Source: Sistotremastrum niveocremeum HHB9708
Taxonomy: Eukaryota > Basidiomycota > Agaricomycetes > Sistotremastrales > Sistotremastraceae
Assembly: GCA_001630475.1 (NCBI GenBank)
Contig: KV419400.1
Span: 372,940-436,939, forward strand
Reading direction: 5' to 3'
Length of the DNA stretch: 64,000 bases
Positions 1-10,850 of the stretch are shown one piece after another; the first letter of the stretch is position 1; the number at the start of each line of letters is the position of its first letter. Under the pieces are notes generated by a model. The model worked only from the letters and a program-made list of their open reading frames with translations. It was not told the origin of the DNA and did no database searches. Made by a program: the position numbers and the translations under genes.

Positions 1-675
1 GGTCAACGCGGCGTCTCTCGTTTTTTCTTGTTCCGATGCCACGTGGAAGCGAACGCCCGTTGCCCAGAGCCTCTGATGACAATATTTTCAGGATTGAAAG
101 TTTCCGATGCTAAACGTCATGGCTGCAGATTTGCTCTTACAGTGAGTAGTCAATCTTTCCAAGATTATCTCATTAAAGTTTCAGGACTAGTTTTGAACGC
201 ACGGGACTCTGATCTTTTCATCCATTATCGTCCTCGGGACTCTGTTGTATCTATCCGTTTTTCGTTCAGGACCAAGGGCATGAAGATACATCTCAGATAA
301 CCCAAGCTCGAGGGTTAAGCAGCGCTCCCTACTTTCTTTGCCAGGTTTTTCGTAAAGATGCCTTTCTCCTCCAGTAGGATGCGCGATGCGGTTGCTTCGG
401 GGCCCAACTACGGAACGAATCATTTTGGTGATAGCAGTCCTTCTGACTCCCATGATATCGTTGGCCTCGAGAGCTCATACAATAAAACTCTTGGATCATC
501 CCGCAACGCTGTGAGCCCCAAGATCGGCGGCTTGGTGGCGCAACGAGTCAATTTCGTAACAAATATACATTTGCATAACTCGGGTGAGCTCTCCTCGAGA
601 ATTGAGTTTATATGTGCTGAACAAATACATTCCGCTCCTAGAGGCGTTCACATCTGTGCCGACCCCTTTCCCAGC
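1..675. other. No supported gene
   Basis: Short open frames occur on both strands (for example 28-300 and 358-696), but none has a recognisable domain, a convincing splice pattern or a clear start context. A good donor-like GTGAGC lies at 584, so some of this could be 5' exon of the Thr-rich reading frame that follows. The possible exon starting at 358 does not join it in frame using the visible acceptor near 690. Confidence 0.4.
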
Positions 676-1390
676 TATGCCACTTTCCAGGCCTGATACT
701 CCCTCCAACGATTCGCCTCCGGCTCGAAAGCCGCAGGATCTGCCCAGTATCCCTCGCTCTGATGAGATGACGCAGATAAAGCCCCGAGACAATCGGCCCA
801 AGCGCCCGAGAGAGAGGCAGAAGCCTAACAGAGCGAAGCCAGAGGAGGATGCAGACACAAACGACCCCAAGAACCGTGACACCTCTATGGTCGTCAGTCA
901 ATTTGATGCAGACACGGATACGACCAGGACCATCTTCACAGACACCATCACCTCTACTGATATCACCTCCGATAGCACGAATTCCATTGTTCGAACCGGT
1001 ACGACCACCGTCAGCATCACTGGTCAGGTCGCTCCCGATGTTATAAATATCGTTGCGGCCACAAGCAGGACCCTCGTCTCCATCGACAATGGTACCATCA
1101 CTACCATCATGAAAGCAAGCTCCGTCGATGTTACTGTCGAGTGTTCGTTGTGGAATATAGTCATCACCATAACAGACGCCAAATCCGACATTGTTACTAC
1201 GACTGTTGGCACTACCACTACCACTTCCACGGAAACTGACAACAAGACCCTCAAGTTGACTCTCGCGAAGGGTGGGACTGCTAGTGTTCCTACCACCGAT
1301 GCCGTTGTTGATGTGACGGTTGACTCAGAGGTCTCTGTCACAACCAACGCACCATTTTCGCAGAACATGAGTGTGAGGTATGGAAAATAG
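676..1390 (+). CDS. Hypothetical Thr/Ser/Val-rich protein
   Basis: Not recognised. The frame is open from the ATG at 676 (about 237 codons); it continues open upstream, but 676 is the first ATG in it. The N-terminal third is basic, Pro-rich and probably disordered. The rest is Thr, Ser, Val and Ile rich, with runs such as TTTTTSTET and repeated D-T-T/T-D-T pairs, like the stalk of a fungal wall protein. There is no signal peptide, no membrane segment and no Cys pattern, so a secreted adhesin is not supported unless an upstream exon supplies a leader. It could also be a chance open frame in low-complexity DNA. No conserved neighbour helps to place it. Confidence 0.33.
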
Positions 1391-2299
1391 GCCAGTGAGA
1401 GGCCAACACATGGCGAGAAGTTGCATGTTTGTTTTACAGTATATTTGCCGGGCAATGTTACTAATATACTTAGTGCTATAAACCGATATGGCTGTTCTGA
1501 TAGTCGTGACTGCACCGCGAATTCAGTGTGAGACAAGGCCTCGAACTTCCTGGTGTGGGTAAGCCGTCATGAATAGCTATTGCTTCAGAGTCTTTTTCAC
1601 CCTCGCAGTGTACAGTAGCGTCAGAAACGCCCAACTGGTGCGATAGTACTATGCTTCATCTGTATTAAAGTTAATTAAACAGTCTACGTGACTATAATAA
1701 GGTCCACCGCTAGTTGTTTGAGAATTGCGCATGTTTTAGACGTTGACACTGGAGTATATGTACATGGAGTATCGTTGGAATATATTGCAACAGTCCTGTA
1801 GGTTCCGACTCCGTCTCCCTTCAAGAGCCGCATTATAGAGCTGGAGCTGGGTGACGAGTGCGGACATGCTGCCTACAAGTGATGGGCTCCTTATCAGGAA
1901 TCTCTTCAATAATTTGATAATGTATCCTGCCTGGTCGAAGCTGCACCTGCAATATTGAATGACATGGTGATCGCGCGAACGAGAATTTGTCATGGCGCCT
2001 GACCCGTGTGGGGGATATCGCTAGTGTTATAATGAGCTTGGGGACACAAGTTCATAACGGTAGAGGGCGACTCACCCCTCCGAAAGCAATTGCCCCGCTT
2101 ATAGCTTGTCGAGGAAGCGTGAACTCTCCCTCAGTGGAGCATTTCAAGGGGTTAACAAAGTACGTTCGCAGAATGAGAGGAGCGGGTTGGTAAATTATAA
2201 ATTTACCGTAAAGACGGCTATTAGCGCCATCGCGCCAGGCGGCCAGGATAAGGAAGAGTGGGAGTTATAGATATCCACGTCAATGACTCAGCTCAATCG
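1391..2299. other. Intergenic, nothing recognised
   Basis: AT-richer non-coding DNA. Only short frames without family features are present. It leads into the left edge of the palindrome. Confidence 0.4.
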
Positions 2300-3095
2300 A
2301 GGTCATAATGTGCGACGGGATAGGTAGAATCCCATCAAGCAGTTCAATATAACAGTGTAGAATCCGTTCCGCGCCCTGATCACCAGAGATGACAAGAGCA
2401 CAAAAGGAGGTCCCAAAACGAACAAACAGAAGGCCCGGGCCAACCGTCGTCCATCCTCCGACATCTTGAAGCACGCATGCAATCGAACCAGGCTCCCATT
2501 AAGCTCTCTAACAATACGCAGACCGCACAAGTCGCAGGCACGGAATGCAAATCTTTAGCCGGTAACTAGACCGTGGCGTATCGTTCATAGATTTCGTCCG
2601 ATGACTCGGGCGAGGAGCCCCCCTCAGCGCACTGAGGAGGTGGGAGTTGGGGGTGGGAAGTGAGTGAGGAAAGTAGCTGGGGTGGCTGGTGTTTTATACA
2701 GGGTGGTTTGTTGTTTTTTCGCACGGGGGCGTGACTGGAAGCTGACTGAACTGCTTAGTATGAAGGATTATCCGCTGAGTGATAGATTGCATAGTAAAGA
2801 GGGAAGAGCAACGACGAGAGACAACGTAAAGGAACGAGTGCAGGTGCGGAAGCAGAAATAGAAGCGCCGGTTTTTGCCGAGTGATGCGGCTTCTTTCGAG
2901 TTTTAGCGCCCATCTTTCGTATTTCGTAGAGTGCTTCAATCCGCTGCCTACCATTGCTCTTGCTCTTGCTCTGCCTCCCCTCTTTTCCACAACTGAAATT
3001 CAGAGCAATTTTATCCCCAAAATTCTTCTAGAACTGGGTTTCGGTCCGTTTTCGCTCTCGGACCTGCTTCACGTTGCCACTGCTCTTGATGGCCC
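2300..3095 (-). repeat. Palindrome unit A
   Basis: Outer left unit, reading leftwards. A TATAAAAC box on the minus strand lies at about 2693-2700. It is followed by the pyrimidine-rich stretch CCCAGCTACTTTCCTCACTC and the conserved GACGAAATC and AAAGATTTGC blocks near 2610 and 2550. Best match is unit D. Confidence 0.6.
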
Positions 3096-3169
3096 CTTCA
3101 CCTAACGCATCGCCATGTCATCAGTATTTTTCCTGACACATCAACTCAAAGCTGTGATGGAATGTTTAT

Positions 3170-3610
3170 AGCTTACTTCGTTTTCCGTGGGAATAAATAA
3201 CAACAGAATTTTCTATAAATGAAACGCCACCCCCGCACATCCTGTTCTCCATTCCCGCCTCGTCGCTCACCTGCCCAGCAGCGCTCACTATCTTCAAGAC
3301 GAAATCCAGGGGGGCCAGCGGTTCGCCGTGTCCAAAGATTTGCCTTCGCCCCAGCAGGCCCCTGGCCTGTATGACTTACGCGGTCTGCCTGTGTTGGAGA
3401 GCCTAGTCAGAGCCGGGTCCGATTGCGCCGGGTCGCTGCAAGTGACCCACAGCTTCAAGATGTCGGGAAACGGCCAAGTGGAGTCTTCGGTCCCTTTGCT
3501 TGGTTTGTTTCGGGACCTCTTTATGCCCTCCGTTGTCTTCTGGCTTTGGCATTGGACGCCGAGGTGCAGGGAGGAGTCTCATCTATCCATTCTTACTTCA
3601 CGCTGAGCTG
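3170..3610 (+). repeat. Palindrome unit B
   Basis: Inner left unit, reading rightwards. TATAAAT is at 3214-3220, then GACGAAATC at about 3299, AAAGATTTGC at about 3333 and a TTACGCGGTCTGCC block near 3375. These occur in the same order as in unit D, but with more substitutions. Best match is unit C. Confidence 0.55.
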
Positions 3611-4148
3611 AGCAAGTGAAATGAGGAATGTATATGGGACCCTTTTTATCTGAAAGGTCGTTGGAGGGGTGTGTGTTTTACTGGCGCGATCGTCTCATTG
3701 TCAGTGCGTTTCTCCCCCTTACTCTCCAACAAGTGAGGGACCTGAATTTATTGCGCAGATCACTCTTATGAGGGGCGCTTGGCCGTCTAGTTTAATGAAA
3801 ACTTGCAGTTATCTTTCAAGCTATCTCTGTCTTGACATTGCACTACAGTACTTCGCTGGGACTCTCGAACCCATATCGCGGTTTATAGGTTTTATTGGGA
3901 GGTATAGTGCCTTGTACATGTAGCTCAAACTCTCAAGCACAAAGGGGGCTTCTATGGATCCACAATGTGTCATGATAAAGCGGTGGAGACATCAATAATA
4001 TGAAATTCCTGTGAACGTCGTAAATATCGTCTGTACGCCGGATCGAAAGCAAAGCAAAAAACTCACCAGCGAAACAAACCATATCAAGCTCGTGAATGGT
4101 TGTCAGAGGCCAGAGTGATATTTATCAACATTCGATGATCATGAATGC
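3611..4148. other. Centre of palindrome, nothing recognised
   Basis: Spacer between the two arms. No coding frame, tRNA or repeat was recognised. Confidence 0.4.
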
Positions 4149-4149
4149 T

Positions 4150-4750
4150 CACGGCAAGAATGGATGAAGGTGAGCACAGAGAGTCCCCGAGACGAACGCA
4201 ATGAGCTTGAAAGCCCATGGGCCCAAGCATGTTCGTCCACCTAAAAGCACCAGCACCCCGCCCTGTCGCAGGCTAAAGCCATAGGCAGCGTAAGTACTGA
4301 TACATTCGGTCCTGACTCTCACTAGTCTCTCCAACCATCGCAGTCTGTACAAGTCATGCGCGACAACATCAGGAAACACCCCTCCGGTCACCGAGCGCGC
4401 TAATTGTTTCGGCACCGATAGAGCGCTCTGAAGCCGCTACATAGAAATTCGGCTGCTAGCCGGCTGCTCCAAAGCGCTTGGGCGCGCTCTGTGCGCTCTA
4501 TAATTTGGACATGGCTTGGTACCCCGGGGGGTGTTTCCTGATGAACAAGCCTCGCTGGGGCGGAATACAGAGCTTTGGGCCCAGCACTTAAACTCTGGTG
4601 GCGATGGCGGATTATGTCTGTAGAAAAAGACAGGGAGACCCGTAGCACCTGGCTGACGGTTGAGAGCGAAGGGAGGAATGGGGAAAAGACTGCCTGCGGG
4701 CCTTTATTTATAGGAAATTCGAGTCAAGGGTGGTGCGTAGAAGGAGAAAC
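4150..4750 (-). repeat. Palindrome unit C, interrupted by a MITE-like insert
   Basis: Inner right unit, reading leftwards. On the minus strand TATAAATA lies at about 4705-4712, followed by a pyrimidine-rich stretch like that of unit B. The CGCCCCAGC block and the GACTTGTACAGACTGC block, adjacent in unit B, are separated here by the 177-bp insertion at 4367-4543. Confidence 0.55.
4367..4543. mobile_element. MITE-like element with 16-bp perfect terminal inverted repeats
   Basis: The left end CATCAGGAAACACCCC (4367-4382) is the exact reverse complement of the right end at 4528-4543. The 177-bp interior is GC-rich, non-coding and full of smaller palindromes such as AGAGCGCTCT. Unit B lacks this segment at the matching place, which argues for insertion rather than shared ancestry. 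The flanking sequence allows only a very short target duplication (possibly TT/AA), so the superfamily is not assigned. It is a non-autonomous DNA-transposon relic or folding element. Confidence 0.65.
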
Positions 4751-4814
4751 AGTCAGCATTGTATTGGATAACTAAACTGATGATTGAAGATAGGGGCTGA
4801 TGAGTGAGCGATGC

Positions 4815-5600
4815 GTAAGACATAGAGTGGAGATCAAGAGGAATGGCAGCGCAAAGCCTTTCGCAAAGGCCTTTGCGAAAACGGACCGAAACCCAGTTCT
4901 AGAAGAATTTTAGGGAGAATTGCTTAAGATTCAGTGGTGGAAAGAAAGTTAGTTAGGAGAGGAGGCAGAGCAAGAGCAAGAGCAGTGGTAGGCAGCGGAT
5001 CGAAGCACTCAACGAAAGACGAGAGACTCGGCGCTAAAACTCGAAAGAAGAGCTGAAAGAAGCCGCAACTCTCGGCAAAAACCGGCGCTTCTATTTTTGC
5101 TTCCGCTTCCGCACTCGCTGCTTTACGCTGTCTCTCGTCGTTGCTCTTCCCTCTTTACTATGCACTTTATCGCTGAGCAGATGACCATCTAAACTAGGCA
5201 GCTCATTCAGCTCCCAGTCACGACCCCGTGCGAAAAAACAACAAACCACCGTGTATAAAAAACTGGCCACCCCAGCTACTTTCTTCACTCACTTCCCACC
5301 CCCAACTCCCACCTCCTCAGTGCTCTGAGGGGGGCTCCTCGCCCGAGTCATCGGACGAAATCTATGAACGATACGCCACGGTCTAGTTACCGGCTAAAGA
5401 TTTGCATTCCGTGCCTGCGACTTGTGCGGTCTGCGTGTTGTTAGAGAGCTTAATGGGAGCCCGGTTCGATTGCATTCGTGCTTCAAGATGTCGAAGGATG
5501 GACGATAGTTGGCCCGGGCCTTCTGTTCTGTTCGTTTTGGGACCTTCTCTTGTGTCTTTACAGAGAGGGATTCTACGTATCCCATCTTATTGCGGCCTCA
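4815..5600 (+). repeat. Palindrome unit D
   Basis: Outer right unit, reading rightwards. TATAAAA is at 5254-5260, then CCCAGCTACTTTCTTCACTC, GACGAAATC at about 5353 and AAAGATTTGC at about 5396. It lacks a roughly 50-bp stretch that unit A has near its outer end, so the two copies are not recent exact duplicates. Confidence 0.6.
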
Positions 5601-6168
5601 CTGGAGCCGAATCATTGATGTGGACAGCAAGAACTCCCGCTGTTCTTCGTCGTAGTGCTGCCACGCTGATGTTCGTACTTTGCGGTCTATAAACCAACCG
5701 GTTCTTCGCGCTTCTCGTCAAGGTACCTCGTTGATCTGCAAAGTGCCACCGATAACAGAGATTTGATGCTACCTCGACGAGCCCATAGGGCGGTGTCGCC
5801 TACGAAGAGGTGAATAGTTCCCTAGCCCGTGGACTTTTGTCGGCCATGCTCATTCTACCATCCTGTCACATTCTCGCTCGCGCAGTCTGAGATCATTCCA
5901 TGCCTCATGCACGGCTCAGTTTTGGACTTCATGGCACGTCGATGACGATACTGGTACGCTTGGCTAGCGAGCTTCCCTTCCACCCCGTCTACAAGTATGA
6001 ATGATTGGAAACCGGGGATACGTAGGCGTCGTATGGTGCTACAGCTCCGAAGTCTCAACAACGAAATTGACAATATCGCGTCCCCCAAACACAATTCATT
6101 CTCGCATCATATAGTTTATTTAGCCAATAACAGATAAAAGTCCCCAATCCATCGTCATAACTCTACAC
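5601..6168. other. Intergenic, nothing recognised
   Basis: Non-coding by inspection. It presumably includes the 3' end of the carboxypeptidase transcript at its right edge. Confidence 0.4.
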
Positions 6169-8348
6169 TTAGACGGAATGTAGTTGTTCTCCAGCAATGA
6201 TCTGTTTGAATATCGCAAGCGCAGCTTCAGGCTGATAAGCAGGCTACACATCCCGTCATCAACTCGATCCTCAATATCACGAAGGAAACAAACTCACCAC
6301 TTCATGTCCCGAAGCGAAAACCCTCCTACGCCACCATCAACATCAGCACATAAATTTGACACGAGGAAGGAGGGAAGGGACTCACGCGAATGAAAAATTA
6401 TCAACATTTTGAATCGCAGCTACAGCTTTTCCATTAACTGTCATATTCTTAAACGGAGTAGCTGCGAGCTGGTTCTTGCCGAACCAGTCCATTGCGAGTG
6501 CTGATGCGTGTCCGCCGAGCCAGTTACAGCTGTTGAACCGTCAACGTTAGTATTGTGATGGAGGAAGGAGGGGGAGGGGTACTTGATATCTGCGTCTCCG
6601 GCCTGTAATGCGTTGGTATTTATTGAGGGGGATGAGTGAGAGGGACATACCCAGAGTAAAGTCTTCAACCCCGAATTAACAAGCGCAGAAAGCTGCGGCA
6701 AAAGCGTCCTCGCATCCTACCCACCAAATCATCAGCCCAAATTCCCAAAACCCCAACACCCCCTCCCCTTCTTTCACAGAAAAAAGAGAAAACTCACATC
6801 ACCCGTATTCTCAAAAAGCTCAAAAGGCGCATCCGGACACTCCCTATATTTCCCCTGGGCACCGATAGCAGCTACAACTGTTTTATTACGGAGGAAAGTG
6901 ACGTATGCTTCGGAGGGGAAGGGGTCGTTTGATGGGGCGCGGAGGTCGTCTGAGTCGCGGTCGCCTACTGCTGGGACGAATATATTGTCGATCTATCATT
7001 TTGTCAGTTGCCGTGTATCACATATCGCAACCGGAAGGGGAGGATGAGGAGGGATTGTAGCCCGGGGGCAAAGAGGTAGGCAAGGGGATAGGATAGGATA
7101 GAAGGAGGGACTTACACAGAAGTTATCTGCGTTGAGGCATATTTCATTCGAAGCTTCACTCTCCCCAGCAGCATAACACGCCAATTCCTGATCCCTACAT
7201 CCATTCTTCTGGAAGAACGCCTCATTCATCGCAGCAAGCGTCGAAGAATTAACAAGCGGTCCATATCCAGGCGCATTAGCTGCGAAGGTGATATATGCCT
7301 CGTTCTGAAATAGGGGATCGTACCACCCACTACGAGATCATCGTTAGTTTAGTTGGAAGGGGGGAGGGGAGGGGAGGAGGTACTTGTTGATCATTAGAGC
7401 TGAGACGGTGATTATCTCGCCTTTGAGTTTTTTCTTGTTGATGAGGGCGTTTTGTTGATCGAAGTAGGTGACGAATTCAGGGCCGTAATGACCTCCATAA
7501 CTTTCGCTCGCAAAGATGAACCTTGACCCACATAAACCAGTCGTACGAGGATCAAGGAGGAGGGGACTGACTCGCGCGACTCGTATTTGGAGAAAAGCTT
7601 TGATTCGAAGAGGACTTGGAAAGCGGTCCAGATGAATGGTGCGGCGGAGAATGTGCTGTTGACTGTGTCGGTGCCGAAGGAGAAGCCTGTGCCGATGGGT
7701 TGGTCGATGTAGATGACTTTTCCGATCTCAGTATTAGGTCGTGGAATATTCTGGAGGAAAAGGGAACTGACTGTTGCTAACTTCGTTCCAGCTGGGATAT
7801 AATGAATGAGTCGATATTGGAGAAGAAAATGGAGGGACGATGTACCTGAATGGATTGAGGACTGTGTCTTTCCCGTCTGGTGTCACTTGACACGGTCCGT
7901 TTTCTGGGCTGTATTAGATACATTGTGCTAATCGGACTAGAGAATACCTTGGAAAAGACCAATCATGCTCGAACATCCAGGACCGCCATTGAGCCTGCAC
8001 AAACTTTATTTTCTTGGATTATTTCATGTTTCTGTTTCAATTACCATAGAGTAAAAGGATCTTTGGCTGGTTTGGAGCGCGACTCGAAGAACCAGAACCA
8101 CTGAGATGCGGATGAAAATGGTGCCTGACGATCGAAAAAAGCACCCGCACCATAGACATGTTCGTCCCGACCGTGATATACCCAGAGACCTGTTCGACCC
8201 CCGGCGTCGTCTCACATATTCCAGAATTCTTGACAAACGTTATGCCAACGTTAGGATTCGCCTGCGAGGTGAATACATCACGTTTGGATAGGAGAGGTGT
8301 AGCTTGGACGGCGGCGAGGAGAGAAAAGAGGAGAGGGGAGAGACGCAT
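6169..8348 (-). CDS. Serine carboxypeptidase (peptidase family S10), secreted or vacuolar
   Basis: Removes C-terminal residues from peptides in the vacuole or outside the cell. About a dozen short exons join in frame. The protein opens with a signal peptide (MRLSPLLFSLLAAVQA). It then shows the S10 landmarks in order: ICETTPGVEQVSGYI, the oxyanion-hole [33 protein letters not shown], the nucleophile elbow SESYGGHYGPEF, the Asp region AGDADI followed by CNWLGG, and the His region ASGHEV near the C-terminus. All three catalytic residues are present. The elbow begins Ser-Glu-Ser rather than the usual Gly-Glu-Ser. The start is the only ATG giving a leader peptide. Many introns carry CT-rich tracts before the acceptor. 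The dolichyldiphosphatase-like gene lies just upstream on the same strand. Confidence 0.9.
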
Positions 8349-8493
8349 GTCTGTCTGGCGATAAGGATACTCTCGTGTTCATTATGTAGTGACGGGATCG
8401 GCAAGGGGAGGGAAGAAGGAGGAAGAGTAGCGCGAGGAAGCGGTGGAAGCGACGAGTGTCCATGTGGAGAGCGGGCAATGTGTATCATGTGTT

Positions 8494-9088
8494 CTAAGGT
8501 ACAACAGCTATCACATACTCCGTCACCGTCTTCTCTAGCGAGAACCATGAAGCGGCAAAGGCACATCCTAGCACGGAACCAACGAACACTTGGGCGGGCG
8601 TGTGATGGCCTAGGCGAATTCGGGACAGCGCGATCGACGACGCCCAGGGGACAGCGACGACGGGCGGGACAACGCGAGTGAGCGGAGACTGTGGTAATGA
8701 CTGGTGAATAGGGAGGAGGGCGGAGGCGAGGACGATGTAGGTTGCGTAGAACATGATCGTCGCTGAATGTGTACTTGGCATTCTAATCCCAATTAGAGAA
8801 AAGTTAACAAACAAAGTGTACACTTACCCATAAGACACTTTCTTCGACAACCCCGGTGGCCGAGGCTGACGTATCACTTTCTTCACCGACTTCACAAAAA
8901 TCGAACAAGCCACCGCTCCAGCGATAAAGTAGGCAACTCCAAGTGAACGAGTATATAAAAAGAAAAGGGCGGTGAGGGCGGTCACTATGCGGCTTGTCTA
9001 TTCGTGATCAGTGCTATGCATAATATCCTTACTCGAAATGTAATACCCGATTCAGAATCTGCAGCCACACAGACATCTCCTCGCCCAT
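8494..9088 (-). CDS. CAX4: PAP2-family phosphatase, probably dolichyldiphosphatase
   Basis: Likely hydrolyses dolichyl pyrophosphate to dolichyl phosphate on the lumenal side of the ER, recycling the lipid carrier for N-glycosylation. Three exons give about 180 residues. The three PAP2 motifs are visible: KKVIRQPRPPG, SYGMPSTHSAT and SRIRLGHHTPAQV. In the third motif Gln replaces the final Asp of the general PAP2 signature, which is typical of the dolichyldiphosphatase branch (HTxxQV). Hydrophobic segments surround the motifs. The start ATG at 9088 gives MGEEMSVWLQ. The protein is somewhat shorter than yeast Cax4. A different lipid phosphate phosphatase cannot be excluded. The PLC-like gene starts 215 bp away in the opposite direction. 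Confidence 0.75.
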
Positions 9089-9302
9089 ATTTCTATAGTT
9101 AGTCTAGTGTCCAGATAATAGCAGAGCCAGTTTCAGAAATTGCGGATGTCTTGGAAATGTTTCAGTGCTGTGCACCGCCAGGGCACAAAAAGCCAAGCAG
9201 TGTCGGAGTCTGCCCTCACTCTCTTAGCGCAGGCCGCCCTCAACGTTTCTTGCTCTCATCTCACCATCATCTCAGAGTCCACATCGCTATCAGTTACTTA
9301 TC

Positions 9303-10678
9303 ATGCTTTTCTCCTCGCTGTCCGCGCAGGCCGCACTCCTTTCGCTCTTCGCCGCAACGTCGCCCTACGTCTCCGCTACTCCACTCAAAAGAGCATCAGT
9401 CTGCAATGGGTATTCTGAGGTCGGTCGTCGTCGTGTTGTTGGATTCGCGTTGTCTCATTGCTCTCTTAGCTTTGTTCACGAAGTTTTGGCAACGTCACCT
9501 TTGTCGGCGCCCATGATTCCTATGCCGTTGGTGCCACAAATCGTCAGTCTTGTACTCCACCGCTTCATCCAAATACTCAACCTTCTCTATCTAGTTGCCG
9601 CCAACCAAGACTACAATGGTATGTTCTGTCTCCGTGATGTGTTGTACAGATTTTTAATTGCGATTATAGTGACCCAACAATTGACCGACGGCATTCGCAT
9701 GCTCCAGAATCAAGCCCACTCCGCATCAGACGGCTCCATCCATCTCTGCCACACCGATTGCGTACGTTACCCCCCGTTCCTTAAAATACCTCTATTCATT
9801 CCATCCATCCATCCATCAGTTACTCTACGATGCCGGTACCCTCCAAGCTTACCTAACCTCCGTCAAATCATGGATGGATGCCAACCCGAACGAAGTCGTC
9901 TCCATCCTCCTCGTCAACATCAACAACCTCGCCGCCTCCGCCTTCGGATCAGTCTTCCAATCCGCCGGCCTCGTCCCCATGTCTTACGTGCCAACGAGTA
10001 CGCCAATGACCACGAGTCAATGGCCTTCGCTCGGAAGCATGATCGACGCAGGCACGAGATTAGTCACATTTATGGATAACGGCGCCAACGACACCAATTT
10101 CCCGTTCCTCATTCCTGAATTCGGAAATATCTGGGAAACAGCGTTCGACGTCACCGATCCCTCGTTCTCATGCGCCATCAATCGTTCACAAGGCGACACT
10201 TCGCAGCAGATGTACCTCATTAATCATTTCTTGGACGCGGTAAGTCCCTGAACTCTCGATTTCGAAGACCGTAGAAGAGAGTGAACTGAATGTGGATTTT
10301 GTCTAGACCACGGATATCGCCGGATTTGGGGTGCCCGCTCCTGCCAAAGATCAGTTGAACGTGACGAATGCCCAGAGTGGTCCTGGCTCATTAGGTCAAC
10401 AGGCCGCGGACTGTATCGCGCAATACAGTGCCCCGCCTAATTTTATGCTTGTGGATTTCTACGAGTATGGACAGGGCTCAGTGTTTGATGTCGCGGCGAA
10501 CTTGAATGGAGTGGCTGCCCCAACGAACTCGATTGCACCCCCGATTATCAATGCGACGTCTTCTTCTTCGTCGAGTGGGTCGTCGAACGGCGCTTTGACT
10601 GATTTCAGGGGAAGTGGACGGGTGACTGGTCTCGCACTATTTACAGGATTCCTAGTAGGCATATGGACTGTATCATAA
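9303..10678 (+). CDS. PLC-like phosphodiesterase, secreted and GPI-anchored
   Basis: Member of the TIM-barrel PI-PLC X-domain-like family common in fungi; the substrate is not known. Six exons join in frame. An N-terminal signal peptide (MLFSSLSAQAALLSLFAA) is followed by GNVTFVGAHDSYAVG, which carries the first catalytic His, then IRMLQNQAHSASDGSIHLCH with the second His, and LTSVKSWMDANPNEVVSILL with the second half of the barrel. The C-terminus has a Ser-rich linker and a terminal hydrophobic segment (LALFTGFLVGIW), the layout of a GPI-attachment signal. Family members often lack the Ca-binding and Arg residues of true PI-PLCs, so lipase activity should not be assumed. Several N-glycosylation sequons (NVT, NDT, NAT) fit an extracellular location. 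Confidence 0.8.
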
Positions 10679-10850
10679 GGACATTCCCTTTATCAATGGA
10701 CGCTACTATCACGATAGCATTAGCATGGCATGCGCGGATGAACTCGTGACTGATAGAGTGACAGCGTGACATGTACCCTGACTCTGGTTCTGAACAAGTG
10801 TTTGATCTCGAGTGTTATAATCTGATTATAATCTCTCAATTTCAACATTA

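Larger units (their letters stand above)
2300..5600. repeat. Large nested imperfect palindrome, four related units (A-, B+, C-, D+)
   Basis: The left half (about 2300-3610) reappears as an imperfect reverse complement in the right half (about 4150-5600). Long matching stretches include the segment around 2430-2700 against 5240-5530 and the segment around 2800-3060 against 4880-5110. The outer pair (A and D) is close; the inner pair (B and C) is more diverged. The A/B junction near 3105-3140 and the C/D junction near 4800-4820 are also homologous (ACGCATCGC followed by ATCAG). B and D share landmarks too: a TATA box, GACGAAATC, AAAGATTTGC and a GCGGTCTGC segment. The locus therefore looks like a divergent pair of related units that was later duplicated head to tail-reversed. 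No coding frame is conserved across all four units. Solo LTR-like remnants or a non-autonomous element are possible; no TG..CA ends or target duplication were identified. Confidence 0.7.

Noticed and set aside
5455-5475. GGTTCGATT word resembling a tRNA B box
   Set aside because: It lies in palindrome unit D, and no paired box A or cloverleaf surrounds it.
2300-5600. CRISPR-like or centromere-like array
   Set aside because: The repeats are long inverted units, not short regularly spaced direct repeats, and the setting is a fungal nuclear genome.
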